A DNA stretch of 64,000 nucleotides from Drechmeria coniospora (GCF_001625195.1 NC_054390.1:8157222-8221221); one strand, 5' to 3'; positions 20,164 through 32,672 are shown, counted from the stretch's first letter. Notes: generated by a model from the letters alone, not told the origin. Translations and numbers: made by a program.

Positions 20164-23077
20164 ATGTCGGGCATCGCACGCAAGATCATCGTATGTGCCG
20201 CACTCGATGGCCTCATCATCCAGCCCTTGTCATCAAAGGGGCAGAGATCCTTCCAACCCGTGCGGGTCAAGTACGGAGAATCATCCGTGTCTGCGGTCCC
20301 CAGGGAGCAGGTGCCCGACACAACAAAGGCGGAGACGTCGTTTGAAGCGTTCGGCGTGATAGGTGGGTGAATGACCACCGCTACACGATGGTGCCCGTCG
20401 GCGGCTGATGCATGATGTTGCGTGCCAGGTCTCATCACCGTGTCGAGGCAAAGCTACCTCGTCACCATCACACGCAGAAAGCAGGTTGGCCAGATTCTCG
20501 GCTTCCCCATCTATTCCGTCACCGATGTTGCCCTCACGCCGTGCACCTCCAAGGCCGATGCGGAGGAGGCCATCGGACGAACGGCGAGCCTGCTGCGGAG
20601 CGATGCCGCCACGACGTCGAGCGCGGACGCCGAAAGCACCGATGACGAGGCCGAATTTCTGGACAGCGTCCCCGACGAATTGGAGGACGTCGTGCCCTCC
20701 GAAGGGGATGCGAGCCCTGACCCAGCACGCTCCAGCGTTGTCGACGATGTTCTTCGCCTCAAAGGAAGCTACGGCAGATTCGCCCAGAGCTGGTTTAGCA
20801 ACCGCGGATGGGCCATGGACCAGAGACGGACCATGGGAATAAGTGTCTCGGCGACGAACCAGGACGCAGCCTCGGCGACGACGACCAAGCCTGTCCAGGA
20901 CGCCCATGATCCGATTCCCGTCTCCTCGCTGCTTCCCAAACTTCTCCGTACCGCCAAGGTTCTTTTTGGCTCCTCCCGTAGCTTCTACTTCTCGTACGAT
21001 GTCGACATCACGCGCAATCTCGCCCAGGGCGGCCTGTTGTCCACGTCCACGGCTCCGCTCCACACCCAATCGGACAAGGATTTCTTTTGGAATCGACACA
21101 TCTTGCAGCCATTCGTGGAAATGGGACAGGAATCGCTGGCCTTGCCCCTGATGCAGGGGTTTGTTGGCCAGCGTGAGTTTGTCGCCGACAGCCACCCGCC
21201 GAAGAAGGCTGAGATGGGCAATCTCGCCGCCTCGACCGAAGTCCCTAGCCCTCCGTCGTCGGGAAAAGCGAGGGCGTCCACCGAAGTTCGACAGTCGGAG
21301 AAAACGTTTCTCCTCACGCTGATATCCCGCCGATCTACCCAGCGTGCGGGGCTCCGGTATCTTCGCCGCGGCGTCAATGAAGATGGTTTCACCGCGAACA
21401 TGGTCGAGACGGAACAAATCCTTTCGTCGCCGGCGTGGGATGCCGGCTTGCCGATACGTTCGTTCTTGCAGATTAGGGGCAGCATCCCCCTCTTCTTCTC
21501 ACAGTCGGCCTATGCACTCAAGCCTGCACCTCTCATCCAACATTCGCAAGATGCAAATTATAGCGCGTGCAAGTTGCACTTGGAGAGATTGGAGAAAAGC
21601 TATGGAGCCTTGCAGATTGTCAATCTCGTCGAAAAACAAGGAATCGAGGAGCCACTTGGAACGCAGTATCAAAAGAACATTGAGCGCTTTAATGCAGAGG
21701 CCAACGATGGGCACAAGATTCCTTTCGAATGGTTTGACTTTCACCGAGAGTGTCGCGGTATGAAGTTTGAAAACGTGAGCCATCTGTTGCTCAAGCTCCA
21801 GCGTGGGCTCGAGGAGATGGGCAGCACGACGTACGAGAATGGCGAGTTGTCTCAAAGGCAAAAGGGCGTGCTGCGAACAAACTGCATGGACTGCCTGGAC
21901 CGAACCAATGTTTGCCAAAGCTCGTTCGCAAAGCACATGTTGGAGCGGCAGCTGCAGGACGTCGGAATCGACCTGAACGCTCAACTAGACCAAGAAACGG
22001 CTTGGTTCAACATGCTCTGGGCAGACAACGGAGACGCCGTGTCGAAGCAGTACGCGTCCACGGCTGCCATGAAGGGCGACTACACGAGGACGAAGAAGAG
22101 GGACTACCGAGGAGCACTGAATGACCTGGGGCTATCCCTTGCTCGGTTTTATAATGGGTATGCACCTCCGACAGCCAAGCTGCCGAACAGCGTACGCAAG
22201 CTGCTAACAAAACCCGGCTAGCATGGTGAACGACTATTTCAGCCAGGCTGCCATCGACTTTCTGCTGGGTAATGTCACCGCCAAGGTCTTTGAAGAGTTT
22301 GAGTCGGACATGATGACAAAGGACCCCGCCGTTTCGATTTCCAACATCAGAGAGCGAGCGGTGAAGCTGTGTCAGAATAGGGTTGTTGCCGACCCTGACG
22401 AAGAGGTCCAAGGCGGCTGGGTTCTCATCAGCCCCAGTGCGGCCGACGTCGTCAAGTCTTGGCCCATGGACGAGGTGGTGCTGCTCTTGACCAGCGCTGC
22501 GTTGTACCTCTGTCGTTTTGACTGGGACCTAGACAAGGTGTCCTATTTTGAGCGAGTCCACCTCGGCAATGTGACGCACATCAAGGTTGGAACCTACATC
22601 ACATCGACGATTTCCGCCTCACATATGGATGAGACGCGCAACGTCGGGTTCGTCGTGGAGTATCAACCAGGGAAGAGCAATATCCGGAGGACCAACACAA
22701 GAACGCTTTCGACCCTTGGAAGCATCGCCCCCAACCGGAGTTCAGGTAACCGCAACGGTGCAAACCTGCCGGTGGGGTTCACGAGCTTCTTTTCCAGCAA
22801 ACCCAAGTCTGGTGCGCTGCGCAAACTCGCGTTCAAGGCCCCCTACGCAGACTCATCTAGCACCACATCTAGCAAGCCGTCGCAGCAAACAGAGCTCCAA
22901 CAGGTGGAGATGATATGCACCGAAATTGGCCGCCTCGCGTCCAACCTGCAACAAGACGAGGAGTACGCCAAGAAGATTATCGAAAAGGGGGACATCATAT
23001 CGCTTCAGGAGGCAAAGCGGAATACGGGTTTGCTTGAGCAGCTGGGACACTCTATCAAGAAGCTGGTATGGGCGTAG
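20164..23077 (+). CDS. SAC-domain phosphoinositide phosphatase with hSac2 region (INPP5F/Sac2-like)
   Basis: The enzyme should dephosphorylate phosphoinositides. Exons 20164-20362, 20429-22157 and 22222-23077 join in frame to 927 aa. The SAC domain covers roughly residues 60-640. It has a serine/acidic insertion near residues 120-180 and the catalytic CX5R motif CMDCLDRTN at about residue 552. The C-terminal part from about residue 683 (NIRERAVKLCQNRVV to HMDETRNVGFVVEYQPG) resembles the hSac2 domain, and the end is a coiled helix region. No C-terminal transmembrane pair is visible, which separates it from ER-anchored yeast Sac1. I infer an endosomal or plasma-membrane Sac2-like role. The ATG at 20164 has a GCCATGTCGG context; an in-frame ATG at 20116 is less likely. 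Confidence 0.88.
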
Positions 23078-24642
23078 GCGAGCGAGTCAGATATGGATAC
23101 GATTACTCAAGGACCCTTTGTAGTTGAACCAGGCCTCACTCGCACTCTCTCCCCTGGCATTTCGCTGCACAATCCCCAAACGAGACGACATCCAGCCTTT
23201 GGTGCCAATTATGGTCGAACTTCCATTCATTCACACTTTAGGCAAGGTAACGATGGTATGTTTCACTGAACTCTCCGCCAACGAGTTTGGTAAGCCTTGA
23301 CGGCACTTGAGTGATGGTGGTCGACCACCTGCAAGTGGTTGATATTGATGTGGCCACCCCCAAAAAAGGGGGCCAAGAATGATGTGAGCTTTCGAAATTA
23401 CATTGTGAGATTGCGACTCTCCAGAATGTCATAAGAATGCTCGCTTGGGAGTGGTGTGGATAGGAATAATATCGAAATATGGAGTCAGCTAGGATGCGAG
23501 GATACATGACTCCGATGACGAAGTGGACTGAAGTCTCAAAAAGGGGCCTCTTGATATTCATCGTTCTCCCCATAGCCACCATGTTGTATTTCCCTGGTCT
23601 CGCCATTTGAGCAAGATGCCAGCAGCAGCTGACGGCATGCGACAATCAAACGCCGTCACCCAGCCGTTTACTCAATGAGAGTTTTAGTAGTGATGAAAAC
23701 AATGCCATCATATTGAACCACGCTGAAAGTCTACCAGTAATGAAGGCATGGCATCATGGAAGTCTGTAATCTGGATGGCATGAAATGGGGGATATAGCAA
23801 GAATGGCATCTAAATAAACGGACGAGCCGCCATCTAGAGTGAAGTATTGTTATATTACGAGACTCCGTCCACGATGCAAGGTGGATATTCATGCTACTGA
23901 CAATCTCGCTCTATGACAATAAATATGATTGCATACTCGAGGGGATTTTCTTTCCACCTTGATGATAATTGCTAAGTGATGTAAGTCGGAGCTTGTCGGA
24001 TAGTATGCGAATGGAGATTCCTGCCTCTAGGATCCCCCCCCCCCCCGGGACCAAGGACGTTCAATTCCTAGGTGCAGTTGACGTGTGAGAGCTAAAAAAG
24101 GGCCGTTCTGCGTGACAAATTGATATGTTTCAATCGTATTTCTAAGCCGGGTTTGGCGATGGTTCAGCAACGCCGAGGAAGGCTTGCGTACAAGTGGTGG
24201 GTCGATCCCTCCGCAAAAAGGATTCCACAAGGATGCAGCTCCTACGATGTGGTGTATTTTACTATGAATTATTTGCACTGATAAATGAAATAACGAAATA
24301 GAGTGTGATGCGATATTCCTGCTGGAGACTGAAAATGAAAACTGGGGTGAGCTAAAGCCAAGAGTGCAATAACGCCGATGCCCGAGTTCCTTGGCTCGTT
24401 GAAGGAGATTCCGATTCATCCTTTCGGCGATGTCATTCCCCCAGGACAGAGATTAATTTTCCATTTTGAAAAAAGAATGCAATAACATAAAAGGGGTGAT
24501 CTGCTCTCGTCGATATGGCCAGGAGAGCCGACATGGGCCAGTTTTGGGAAGAATCAACCGTCGGATTCTTCAGTTTACATTTTATACAAAATCGAACTTT
24601 AATATATACGCTCTTTTAACCAAAGGGGATCAAAACATCAAC
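23078..24642. other. AT-richer spacer without a recognised gene
   Basis: Base composition drops visibly towards AT compared with the genes on the left. Short open frames have no domain and no protein-like composition. A 13-base C run lies at 24034-24046. The last ~60 bases look like a promoter for the small gene at 24643. Confidence 0.5.
24581..24590 (+). promoter_or_regulatory. TATA-like element upstream of the small secreted protein
   Basis: TTTATACAAA lies about 55-60 bp before the ATG at 24643, and a second AT-rich stretch (AATATATACG) follows at 24601. The leader ends in TCAACATGG, a good fungal start context. Confidence 0.4.
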
Positions 24643-24849
24643 ATGGTCAAGATCAGTACCGTCGTTCTCCTTCTCTCCTCGGCATTTGCCGCTGTTGCCA
24701 CGACTGCGGAGGTGCAAAGTTGTGTCCAGGCTTGTCGGAATAAGGCGCCCGAGCGCCAAAAATCTTGTATAGCGAAGTGCCGGGGACTATACATTGTGAT
24801 TGAACCAACATGGCGTCAGGTTCGTGATACATCGAAGTCTAGATACTGA
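24643..24849 (+). CDS. Candidate small secreted cysteine protein (68 aa)
   Basis: The product is not recognised. The first ~22 residues (MVKISTVVLLLSSAFAAVAT) form a clear signal peptide. The mature part has a paired CX3C pattern, CVQACRN then CIAKCRG, seen in many small secreted fungal proteins of unknown function. Translated without splicing it ends at 24849. A better ending may come from an intron at 24820-24936 (GTTCGT...TTTCAG): it would join PTWRQ to DTQPADESK in phase 0 and stop at 24966. The gene sits alone in AT-richer DNA between the SAC gene and the tyrosinase. Possible effector or antimicrobial peptide; function is inference only. Confidence 0.5.
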   Translation: MVKISTVVLLLSSAFAAVATTAEVQSCVQACRNKAPERQKSCIAKCRGLYIVIEPTWRQVRDTSKSRY

Positions 24850-24966
24850 TACTTTTGCGTCACGCTGGAGATGTCATGGGGGTGTTTGGGGTTGATTGGG
24901 TCATGTTGTAAATGATCTGCGGCATTGTCGTTTCAGGACACACAGCCAGCGGATGAGTCGAAATAA

Positions 24967-27900
24967 CATGGGAGGCAAGGCTTTGCATGCTACAAGAAAA
25001 CAGCAAAACACTTTGGGGGGGGGGGGGGGTTCGCTACACTACGAGCTGTTTGGGGTTACAAAGGGAAACACAAAGCGAGAGGATTACAACAAGTCAAGCA
25101 CCAGGCGGCACAGGGCCACAAACCTGACGACAACCATCTCGGTTCCCTGGAATAGGCGTTAATACACACAGGGCATAAATCACCCTGTTTCCACACGTCT
25201 TTCTTGAGCGTATTGAGGTGCCTTGCGTCGACAAGGGGACTGAAAGTGCGCATATGAACGTTGATCGAAACGACTCGGGTAGACTTGGCGGCAGTGATGG
25301 GCAGGACCAGCGATACTACGTAATGCAAGAAGAAAAGGGGGGGCCGAGGGGGGCAGGAAAAACTGTCAGCTAATAATGGCCGGTTCTGGACCGTGACGGC
25401 ACACGCAAATACTCTCCCTAGCGTCGTGTATCTCGGGTGCGATCGCGTTCATGCTGTCATGGATGAGGCTTCTTGCCGTCGGCATACTACAGAAGTGTGT
25501 CCCATCCGCTGCATACTTACACTATGAGCGTTCTAGAAAAGCTGTAAGCGACGGGTTGGGAAGGAGAAGAACTACTGCAATGCGTACAAGGTTCTCGCGG
25601 TTCCCGGGAGCCGGTTGGTGAAGCCGGGTTCCGGCGTCCGGAGCACTCCGTCAACGCCAGTCTCATACGCATGCACCGTACATCTACACTACTGTGCTCG
25701 TACATGGCATGATGTGATATTACAACAAGCACACCATTTTTGACAGTTTTTTCATTGTCCAGTCACGGAGCCCACGCAACCAATAACGTAGTTACTCTTG
25801 CAGAAGGGGGTAGGATGGACCGTGGCCATGCACGTTTGATGCCGTGTAGAATCCAAGTCACCACCTGCTCCTCCATCATCCGAGATCGGAGCGAGTAATC
25901 TGTTCGTGTAGTGAAAGCAACAAGCACCAGGGCAGTACATCGACGGGCCATCGTGGTCGACACGGGATGCATCTACGGCAGCAGCACTCCGTACTTGTGC
26001 ACGTACCATTCAAGTGTCACAAGGCGAGTGCGGATTTGCACAGCCGGCCTATCCATTCTGCAGGAGGTCTATTTCTGCACTCTGTACTCCATACTCCGGC
26101 CTAGTTGTACGTGTGTGTGGAGGCAACCGAACTATATCCCGCCCTTGCACCAAGCAATAAGGGGATGGCAGGCAGGGGACGGCCCCAGAATTCTGGCCCC
26201 CATATTCTCCGACGCTGATGAAAGTGGGCGGGGTTGTCGGTTGACGCCGGAGAGAATGCTGGCTCATGCAAGTGTAATATAGAATGTAAATCTTCGGAAG
26301 ACTGTACGCGGTACCGAGGCTATGGTCGTATTGACCTGTGCCACTACCACGTTGCACGTATACGCGTGCGTGTTAATACTTGCAACCTACCGCTACTGGC
26401 ATTCGTACGTATACGAAGTACAGTGCCCCGTACTTACGTGGACATGTAATACGGCGTTTTGGAGCCCTAAATCTGATTCCATTAGCACATGCATTATCAT
26501 TGCCTGCTAGTCTCTTTTCTCCGCTGGGGGGCCTGATGAAAATAGGGAGGTAAACGGACGGGACGGGACGGGTAGGGCATGACGGTCAGTGGCCCTGTCG
26601 ATTGAAACGGGACGCGTAGCCCTACGAGCGATCACATGGTAGGCTCGAAAAACAAGCATGGTTTTGATTTTGCATACTCCGTACGAGTGAGTGCAGTCGG
26701 AGAATAGGAGAGGATGTGGACAGTTTGAGTACGCGTTCATGTGCCAATATAGGCCGTGCAACCAAAGCCATTGCTTCAGAGCAGCATACAAGTACTTGGG
26801 AATAGGCACTTGTACCAGTTCACGCGCGTGCAGGTAAGATGGATGCATCAGTAAGTACTTGTAAGTACTTGTAAGTGTATGCACATGAAGGGATGGATAT
26901 GTGTGTGCTTCTCTTTGGAGTCGAGCGATACCCGTGCCGTCGACCTGCTCTCACAACTCGGGAGGCCGGACACCTGAACGTGCCGTCTCCGATTTTCTGT
27001 CCACCTCAGCACATGCAAGAGTACAGTAGGTATGCAAGTAAGTACATGTCAGTACGGAGTATGCTTCTAGTGAAAAGGAATGGAATGGGGACTTGTTGCG
27101 TATTATTGCAGCTGCTCCCCTAAAGCTGGACGGAAGAGTTTTATCCAACAGGGGTATCGTACGGGGCCGCCTTCAGGGGGTCAACGCCCAACCCAATAAG
27201 GGTCTCGATATATCAAAATATTGTTAATACCCACACGGATACACCAAACTTGTCACAGCAAGCAAGGTTGTACTCTGCGGAACTCGTGCCAGTGCACGAT
27301 GCATCTACAGTGTACTTGTACGTAAGGGCCCCATCATGTCTTGATGGTCTCTATCCGTACATGGATTTATTCATATCTTGATACGAGCTCGTACAAGCAC
27401 TCGTGTACTTCGCCTTTGTGAGAGGGGATAAACGCATGCCTTGACCTCCCCTCGAATAGCAAAGGATTGATTTTAACCGTCATACGCTCTCCACGACCAA
27501 TCCCAGCAAATTTCTGTATCGACCCCATACGCTGCACACAAAATACTACATGTAAGCACAGTATGCCTGCCAACAGTACACTTGCATACGAATACGAGAC
27601 CATCATATGTACAATTAAGTACTTGCAGAACTTGCACACTTCGGTGTACGCATACTTACTGTACAGCTTGCAGCTCCTGGCACCCGTGAGAAGAGGCCCG
27701 TCCACCTCCGTTGACCATCTTTCCCTAGGCTTGATATCCGTATACCCGTCCCAAGTGGCCGCAGGCGCAGGCGGCAAACGTGACCATCCGCATTTTTCCG
27801 TTCGCAGACCCATCGGGTCCGATGGCGCGAAGGATCGGACGGATGTCGGCGCCATCATGACTGCATATGACAACCCGGCTGCTGCCATGTACGCTGTAGG

Positions 27901-28682
27901 AGTGGTTGTTGTATGTGCATGCGGACTTTGGCAACAACGTTGTGGGTGCAAGATGATATGTGAACCGATGCCGCCGCCACGGGCCCTTGGGTCGTCCGGA
28001 CATCGTCGAGGGAGGGGGGGGGATAGGTCCAAGCAGCAGAGGCATCCCGTGTTCGACTCCATCCATTCTCCACTTGGCCGTCGGCGTGCTGCACAGCCTT
28101 GGGCTGGGTAGCATTGTCCCGCCGCTCGACGTAGTCGAGACCTCGGCTGGTTGACGGGACGCTGCCCGCTCTCCCCGTCCGGCCCGCATTCTCGCCGCGT
28201 CGGAGGAGGTCGGATGGTCAAGAGTGCAGGCACCAGAGGCGGGAGGGACACCGGTGAGCAGAGATGAACACAGCTATGCAGATATCGGTGCTCCGTACGG
28301 GGTACATGGATTCGTATTGTATGAGTTGATGCTGCTGCCGATGCAGACGCCTCCACACCTTCTCTGCTTGCCACTCCACTCCCTGCCCTCCACCCCGGCG
28401 GCTGGTTCGACAGCAGGTGGCAGGGAGACCGAGGCTCCGTGGGTGACTGCGTGCTTGCAAAGTCTGCCTTCGGGAGGAAGGCAGGGGAACGATGTCGACG
28501 ACCGACGTCCTTGCAGTGCCTCTTGTCGACCCGGGTCCGTCATGTAGGTGATGATGTGTATAAGTATGGTCCGCCTCGTCCTGCTCGGCCAAGGACGATA
28601 CGCACGCACACCATCCGCTTCACGACGCCAGTAAAGAGGGATAGACGACAAGTGTTTGGTTGTCGGCTCACTCTCCTTCACG
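24967..28682. other. Long spacer upstream of tyrosinase; no supported gene
   Basis: This 3.7-kb region contains a 15-base G run (25015-25029), scattered GTAC and TACTCCGTA words, and several open frames on both strands. The longest, 27367-28374 on the minus strand, lacks any domain and is rich in stop-free low-complexity sequence. No gene is supported. Confidence 0.5.
28559..28564 (+). promoter_or_regulatory. TATA-like box of the tyrosinase gene
   Basis: TATAAG lies 119-124 bp upstream of the tyrosinase ATG at 28683, in a spacing usual for fungal TATA promoters with a leader of about 90 bases. Confidence 0.4.
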
Positions 28683-31016
28683 ATGCTTCCCACAATCGCC
28701 ACCGCCACCGCCCTGGTGCTGGGCTTGGCCTCGCCAGCCCTCGGCCAAAACCCGTACGCCATCACGGGCGTGTCGGTGCCCCGAGGATGGACTCCCCAGC
28801 TGCGGGAGGACATCAACGACCTCCAGCGCGCGGGAGGCCCGAAATGGTAGGGAGGACGAGAGGAGAAGGCCCCCCTCGCGATCCCGGCCGTTCGCTGACG
28901 GTCAAGGCAGGGACCTGTACGTGCAGGCGCTCTCGGCGATGCAGGAGAGCAACGCGGTCGATCCGTTGTCGTACTTTCAGATCTCCGGTAACGACACGGT
29001 CCCGCGGCACAGCCATTCGATGCTCCGTGCTGACCCGGGCATCTAGGCATCCACGGTATGCCCTACACGCAGTGGAACAACACGGGAGCGGGCATCCAGG
29101 GCAACTCGTGGATGGGATACTGCCCCCACGGTGTAAGTGACGGCGCGCAGTCGCCCGGACCGGTCGACGGATCCGGCGTGGGGGAAGCTCGCTGACGTGC
29201 GACGACGCGACGCAGGAGGATCTCTTCCTTCCCTGGCACCGACCCTACGTCGTCCTCTTCGAGGTGAGTTTCCTTCCCGGCTGGCCTCGAACGGCCATGG
29301 TCATGGCTCCGCCGGCGCTCACGCGACTTCCCCTCGGCAGCAATCGCTCGTCGAAGCGGCTCGTCGGATCGCCCTTCGCTATCCCGCCCAGGACCAGCCA
29401 CGGTACCGGGCGGCGGCCGAGCAGCTGCGATCGCCCTACTGGGATTGGGCCACCGACTCGCGCGTGCCTCCGGTCACGACGCAGCAGCAGCTCACCATCA
29501 ACGTGACGGTCAACGGCGCCGTCCAGGCTCGCTCGGTCCGAAACCCGCTTTGGTCCTACCAGATGCCCCAGCAGGCTCTCAACGGCCAGTTCGGAACCTT
29601 TGACAGGAGGCCGAACACGATCCGCTGCGTCGGCAACGGCATAAGATATCCGGACACGGCCGACATGCGTCTGGCGTCGCGTCAGTTCAAGTCGTGGTCG
29701 GTACGTACCCAGCAGCGAGGCCCGGCGGGAGGTGTCCGGATCCCGGATCCCCCACGATGCCGGAGCTCCGATGGCCCCGATTCCCCGATTCCCCGACGGC
29801 GCCGATCCCTGCCGTCTCCGGTGCCGACCGATGCTAACCGAGCCGGTCGCAGTACGACGCCTTGACCCGCGCCCGGTCCTTTGCCGACTTCACGTCCGGA
29901 GCGTCCATCGGCCTCGAGAACATTCACAACGCCGTTCACGTCGACGCCGCCTGCGGCAACCAGTTTGGCAACCCGAACGTCGCCGCCTTTGACCCGCTCT
30001 TGTAGGCGACCCCCTGCCCCGTCCATGCCGTCCTGTCTTGCCCTGTCTTGCCCTGTCTTGCCCTGTCTCGTGCCATCCTTGTCCTGTCTTGTGCCGTCCT
30101 TGTGCCATCTCGTCCCGCTTCCCCACCCCCCTCACCCCCCTGAAGCCAAACTAACACGGCGCCACCGCAGCATGCTTCACCACACCAACGTGGACCGACT
30201 CTGGGCCTACTGGCAGGCCATGAACCCGAGCCAGGACATGTTCCAAAACTCGTACAGAGGCGGCGCCCGCTTCTCGACGCCGGGCGGCACCACCATCACC
30301 TCGCGCTCCCCCCTCCAGCCCTTCTACGGCAACGACCGCGTGGTGCACACGTCCGAGTCGGTTCGAAGCATCCGCAGCTTCAACTACGCCTACCGCGGCC
30401 TCGAGTACTGGAACACGAACGCCGAGCAGATGCGACAGAACGCCGTCCGGCTCATCAACCAAATGTACGGTCCGGTCCGAAGCCCGCCGCCCATGTCGGG
30501 ACCTCCCGGTCCTCCTGGTGGTCCTCCTGGCAGCGTTCCGGTCATCGAGCCGGTGCCGAAGCGACGATACTTTGCCCGGATCAGCGCCGACAGGGAGGAC
30601 CTGCCTCGGCCTTGCCAGATCGAGATCTTCTACAACAACAAGAGGGCCTCGAGCCTCGCCGTCCTCGCCATCCCCGAGACCGGCAAGGTCGCCGCCGGTC
30701 TGCCCCTCGACGAGGCCCTCGAGGCCGACGGCGTCACCGAGTTGCCCGTCAACGAGGCCCGCGCTCGCATCCTGAAGTCGCTCCGCATCCAGGTCACCAA
30801 GGTACGCTTCCCACCGCTCGGCGCCGCGAGCAAAGTTTGCAGACTGACACGCCTCTCCCTCGGCAGACGGACGGAACGGTAGCCCCGACGCCGGAGAAGT
30901 TGCAGCTCGTGCTCGAGGAGGTCATGGTCACGCCGCCCCGATCCGATGCCGACTTGCCCAAGTTCAGCAGCCCCATCCTGACGCCCATCACGCCCGGCGA
31001 GAAGCCCAAAGCATAA
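28683..31016 (+). CDS. Secreted tyrosinase (type-3 copper monophenol monooxygenase)
   Basis: Tyrosinases oxidise monophenols and diphenols to quinones. Eight exons join in frame to 554 aa: 28683-28846, 28911-28987, 29047-29132, 29216-29263, 29341-29700, 29853-30001, 30171-30801 and 30867-31016. A signal peptide is visible (MLPTIATATALVLGLASPAL, then GQ), so the enzyme is probably exported, like the secreted fungal tyrosinases. Copper-A histidines: GIHGMPYTQW, the CPH of GYCPHG (with the Cys that can form a thioether bond) and LPWHRPYVVLFE. Copper-B: LENIHNAVHVDAACG and FMLHHTNVDRLW. All six ligands are present. After the catalytic domain a proline/glycine linker (PPPMSGPPGPPGG) leads to a C-terminal domain of the kind that covers the active site in latent enzymes. 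Possible roles are melanin or phenol detoxification; no partner gene is adjacent. Confidence 0.92.
30002..30170 (+). repeat. Intron 6 of tyrosinase with TTGCCCTGTC repeats
   Basis: This 169-bp intron is by far the longest in the gene. Most of it is a pyrimidine-biased ~10-bp repeat (CTTGCCCTGT and variants). A CTAACAC branch site lies about 20 bases before the CCGCAG acceptor. Confidence 0.7.
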
Positions 31017-31061
31017 GACGCTCGCACGTTATGACGAAGAAGACGGCAAAACGGAGACGCG

Positions 31062-31113
31062 TGGGGGAGGGGTCCGAGGGGTCAGGGGGGTCAGGGGGGT
31101 CCGAGGGGTCCGA
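31062..31113 (+). repeat. G-rich decamer repeat after tyrosinase
   Basis: Five or six copies of a GTCAGGGGGG / GTCCGAGGGG decamer follow the tyrosinase stop codon within its probable 3' region. The repeated G runs could form a G-quadruplex in the transcript. Confidence 0.6.
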
Positions 31114-32224
31114 AGAAGCGGCGAGGAGTTCGAGGAGGCAGAGGCGAGGGCCTCCGTTGCCGGCGCCGAGGCCTTCTTTTCTCGACACCCAGGACGAATG
31201 GTCCGTGATGCGACCCTTCTGTGCTCTTTTTTTTTAATTCTAGGAAATATTTATTTTCATCTCACCGATTGGCATACGCCACGTGCGTCTGTCGGCAGCA
31301 AGGGTCGTCAAGCTGGCACTCGTTTGTCACAGCCATCATTCCCTCGTCGTACCCTCTTCTCCTTTGGTCTTCTCCTCTCGTCTTCTCCTCCTCTCGTCTT
31401 CTCCTCTCGATGCAAATCACTCTTCGCTTACTGCTTGCTGCGTACAGGCGTCGTTGGGCCTCTTGCCCGTTGGACTTTGTCGCCTGCTCCTATTTCCTTG
31501 TACAGCCATCGTACATGTTGCCGCAACGGTGAAATTCTGTACGGAGTAGCGTCGAATGAGTCCGAATCTCGTCGTAGCGGGAGGTTGTCGTCGTACCAGC
31601 CCAGCGTCACCGCGCCTTGGACAAGGCCATGATCGCTCTCCCGCCTCGTTCTGCTTCGGTCGGCAGCAATATCATGACTGCCACGCCTGCTTCCTGCGTA
31701 GGGCGGTGCTGCTGGAATGTTTGAGCGGCCATGTATCCCCAACCGCCCAAGGTGCATCGGAGATTTCCATGTACGCAGCGTAACCTGCTGCACATGTGCG
31801 GAGTGTAGATGGTAATACACCTACCTTCTCCACCTACCTGCAGTGCTGCCCCTGCCATCCACGAACGAGGGCTCGCAGGGGTGACGAAGCATTCTCCTGC
31901 GAGGAAGCTGTTCCTTTGCATATCGGACATGGTCACGCTGGCCAGCGCCTTCACGTGGCCAACCGCTCGTGCGCGGCCAACCTCATGTGCGTCAACGACG
32001 GCCATCCGCTCCCTCGACGCAATTCCTGGCTCTCCGCCGTCCACAGGAACGTGACGAGGCCGAGATTCGTATCCAAAAATATTCCTCCGTGGGCCCGCAG
32101 CCATCTCGGTAGCGGATGATGGGGTGACGCGGTAGGGCCCACCGGTGGGGCTGCTGTCATGTCGCTCCTCCGACGACTCCCACGACTGCGGCGGCGACGA
32201 GGTTGAAGATCCCCTTGCATCGTG

Positions 32225-32325
32225 CATCTTGCCTCGCCCATCTTGCATCTTGCCTGGCCCATCTTGCCTGGCCCATCTTGCCTGGCCCATCTTGCCTGGC
32301 CCATCTTGCCTCGACCATCTTGGAC
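32225..32325. repeat. 15-bp tandem repeat (CCCATCTTGCCTGGC)
   Basis: About six copies of a 15-bp unit are present. The central four are identical and the flanking ones carry GCATCTTGCCTCG-type variants. A 15-bp unit keeps frame, so the open frames seen across it are an artefact. Confidence 0.8.
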
Positions 32326-32527
32326 ATCGTTCCGACAGGCGGCAGTGCCTCTCGACTTGGGCAATGAGGGAGTCGATTGCTGGCGACGTGCAATTGAGTC
32401 GCATGTGGGAGCCGCTGGTGCGTTGCAAGCGAGGTGGAGTTTACGTTTGGTTTTTACTTGTTCGGTGTACGGTGTACCTTACGGTGAACGGTGAACGGTG
32501 AACGGTGACGGTGAACGGCGTACTGGT

Positions 32528-32672
32528 GTACGCTGTGCGCTGTACGCTGTGCGCTGTAAGATGTGCGCTGTAAGGTGTGCGCTGTAAGGTGGGCGCTGTA
32601 AGGTGGGCGCTGCAAAGTGGGCGCTGCAAGGTGGGCGCTGCACGCTGTGCGCTGTACGCTGTACGCTGTGCG
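32528..32672. repeat. 14-bp tandem repeat (GCTGTAAGGTGGGC)
   Basis: About ten copies of a 14-bp unit grade from GCTGTACGCTGTGC through GCTGTAAGGTGGGC and back. A short heptamer array (GGTGAAC) precedes it at about 32470-32518. Confidence 0.8.

Noticed and set aside
27367..28374. 335-residue minus-strand open frame upstream of tyrosinase
   Set aside because: Mixed low-complexity composition, no domain, no TATA or start context, crosses TACTCCGTA-type spacer sequence.
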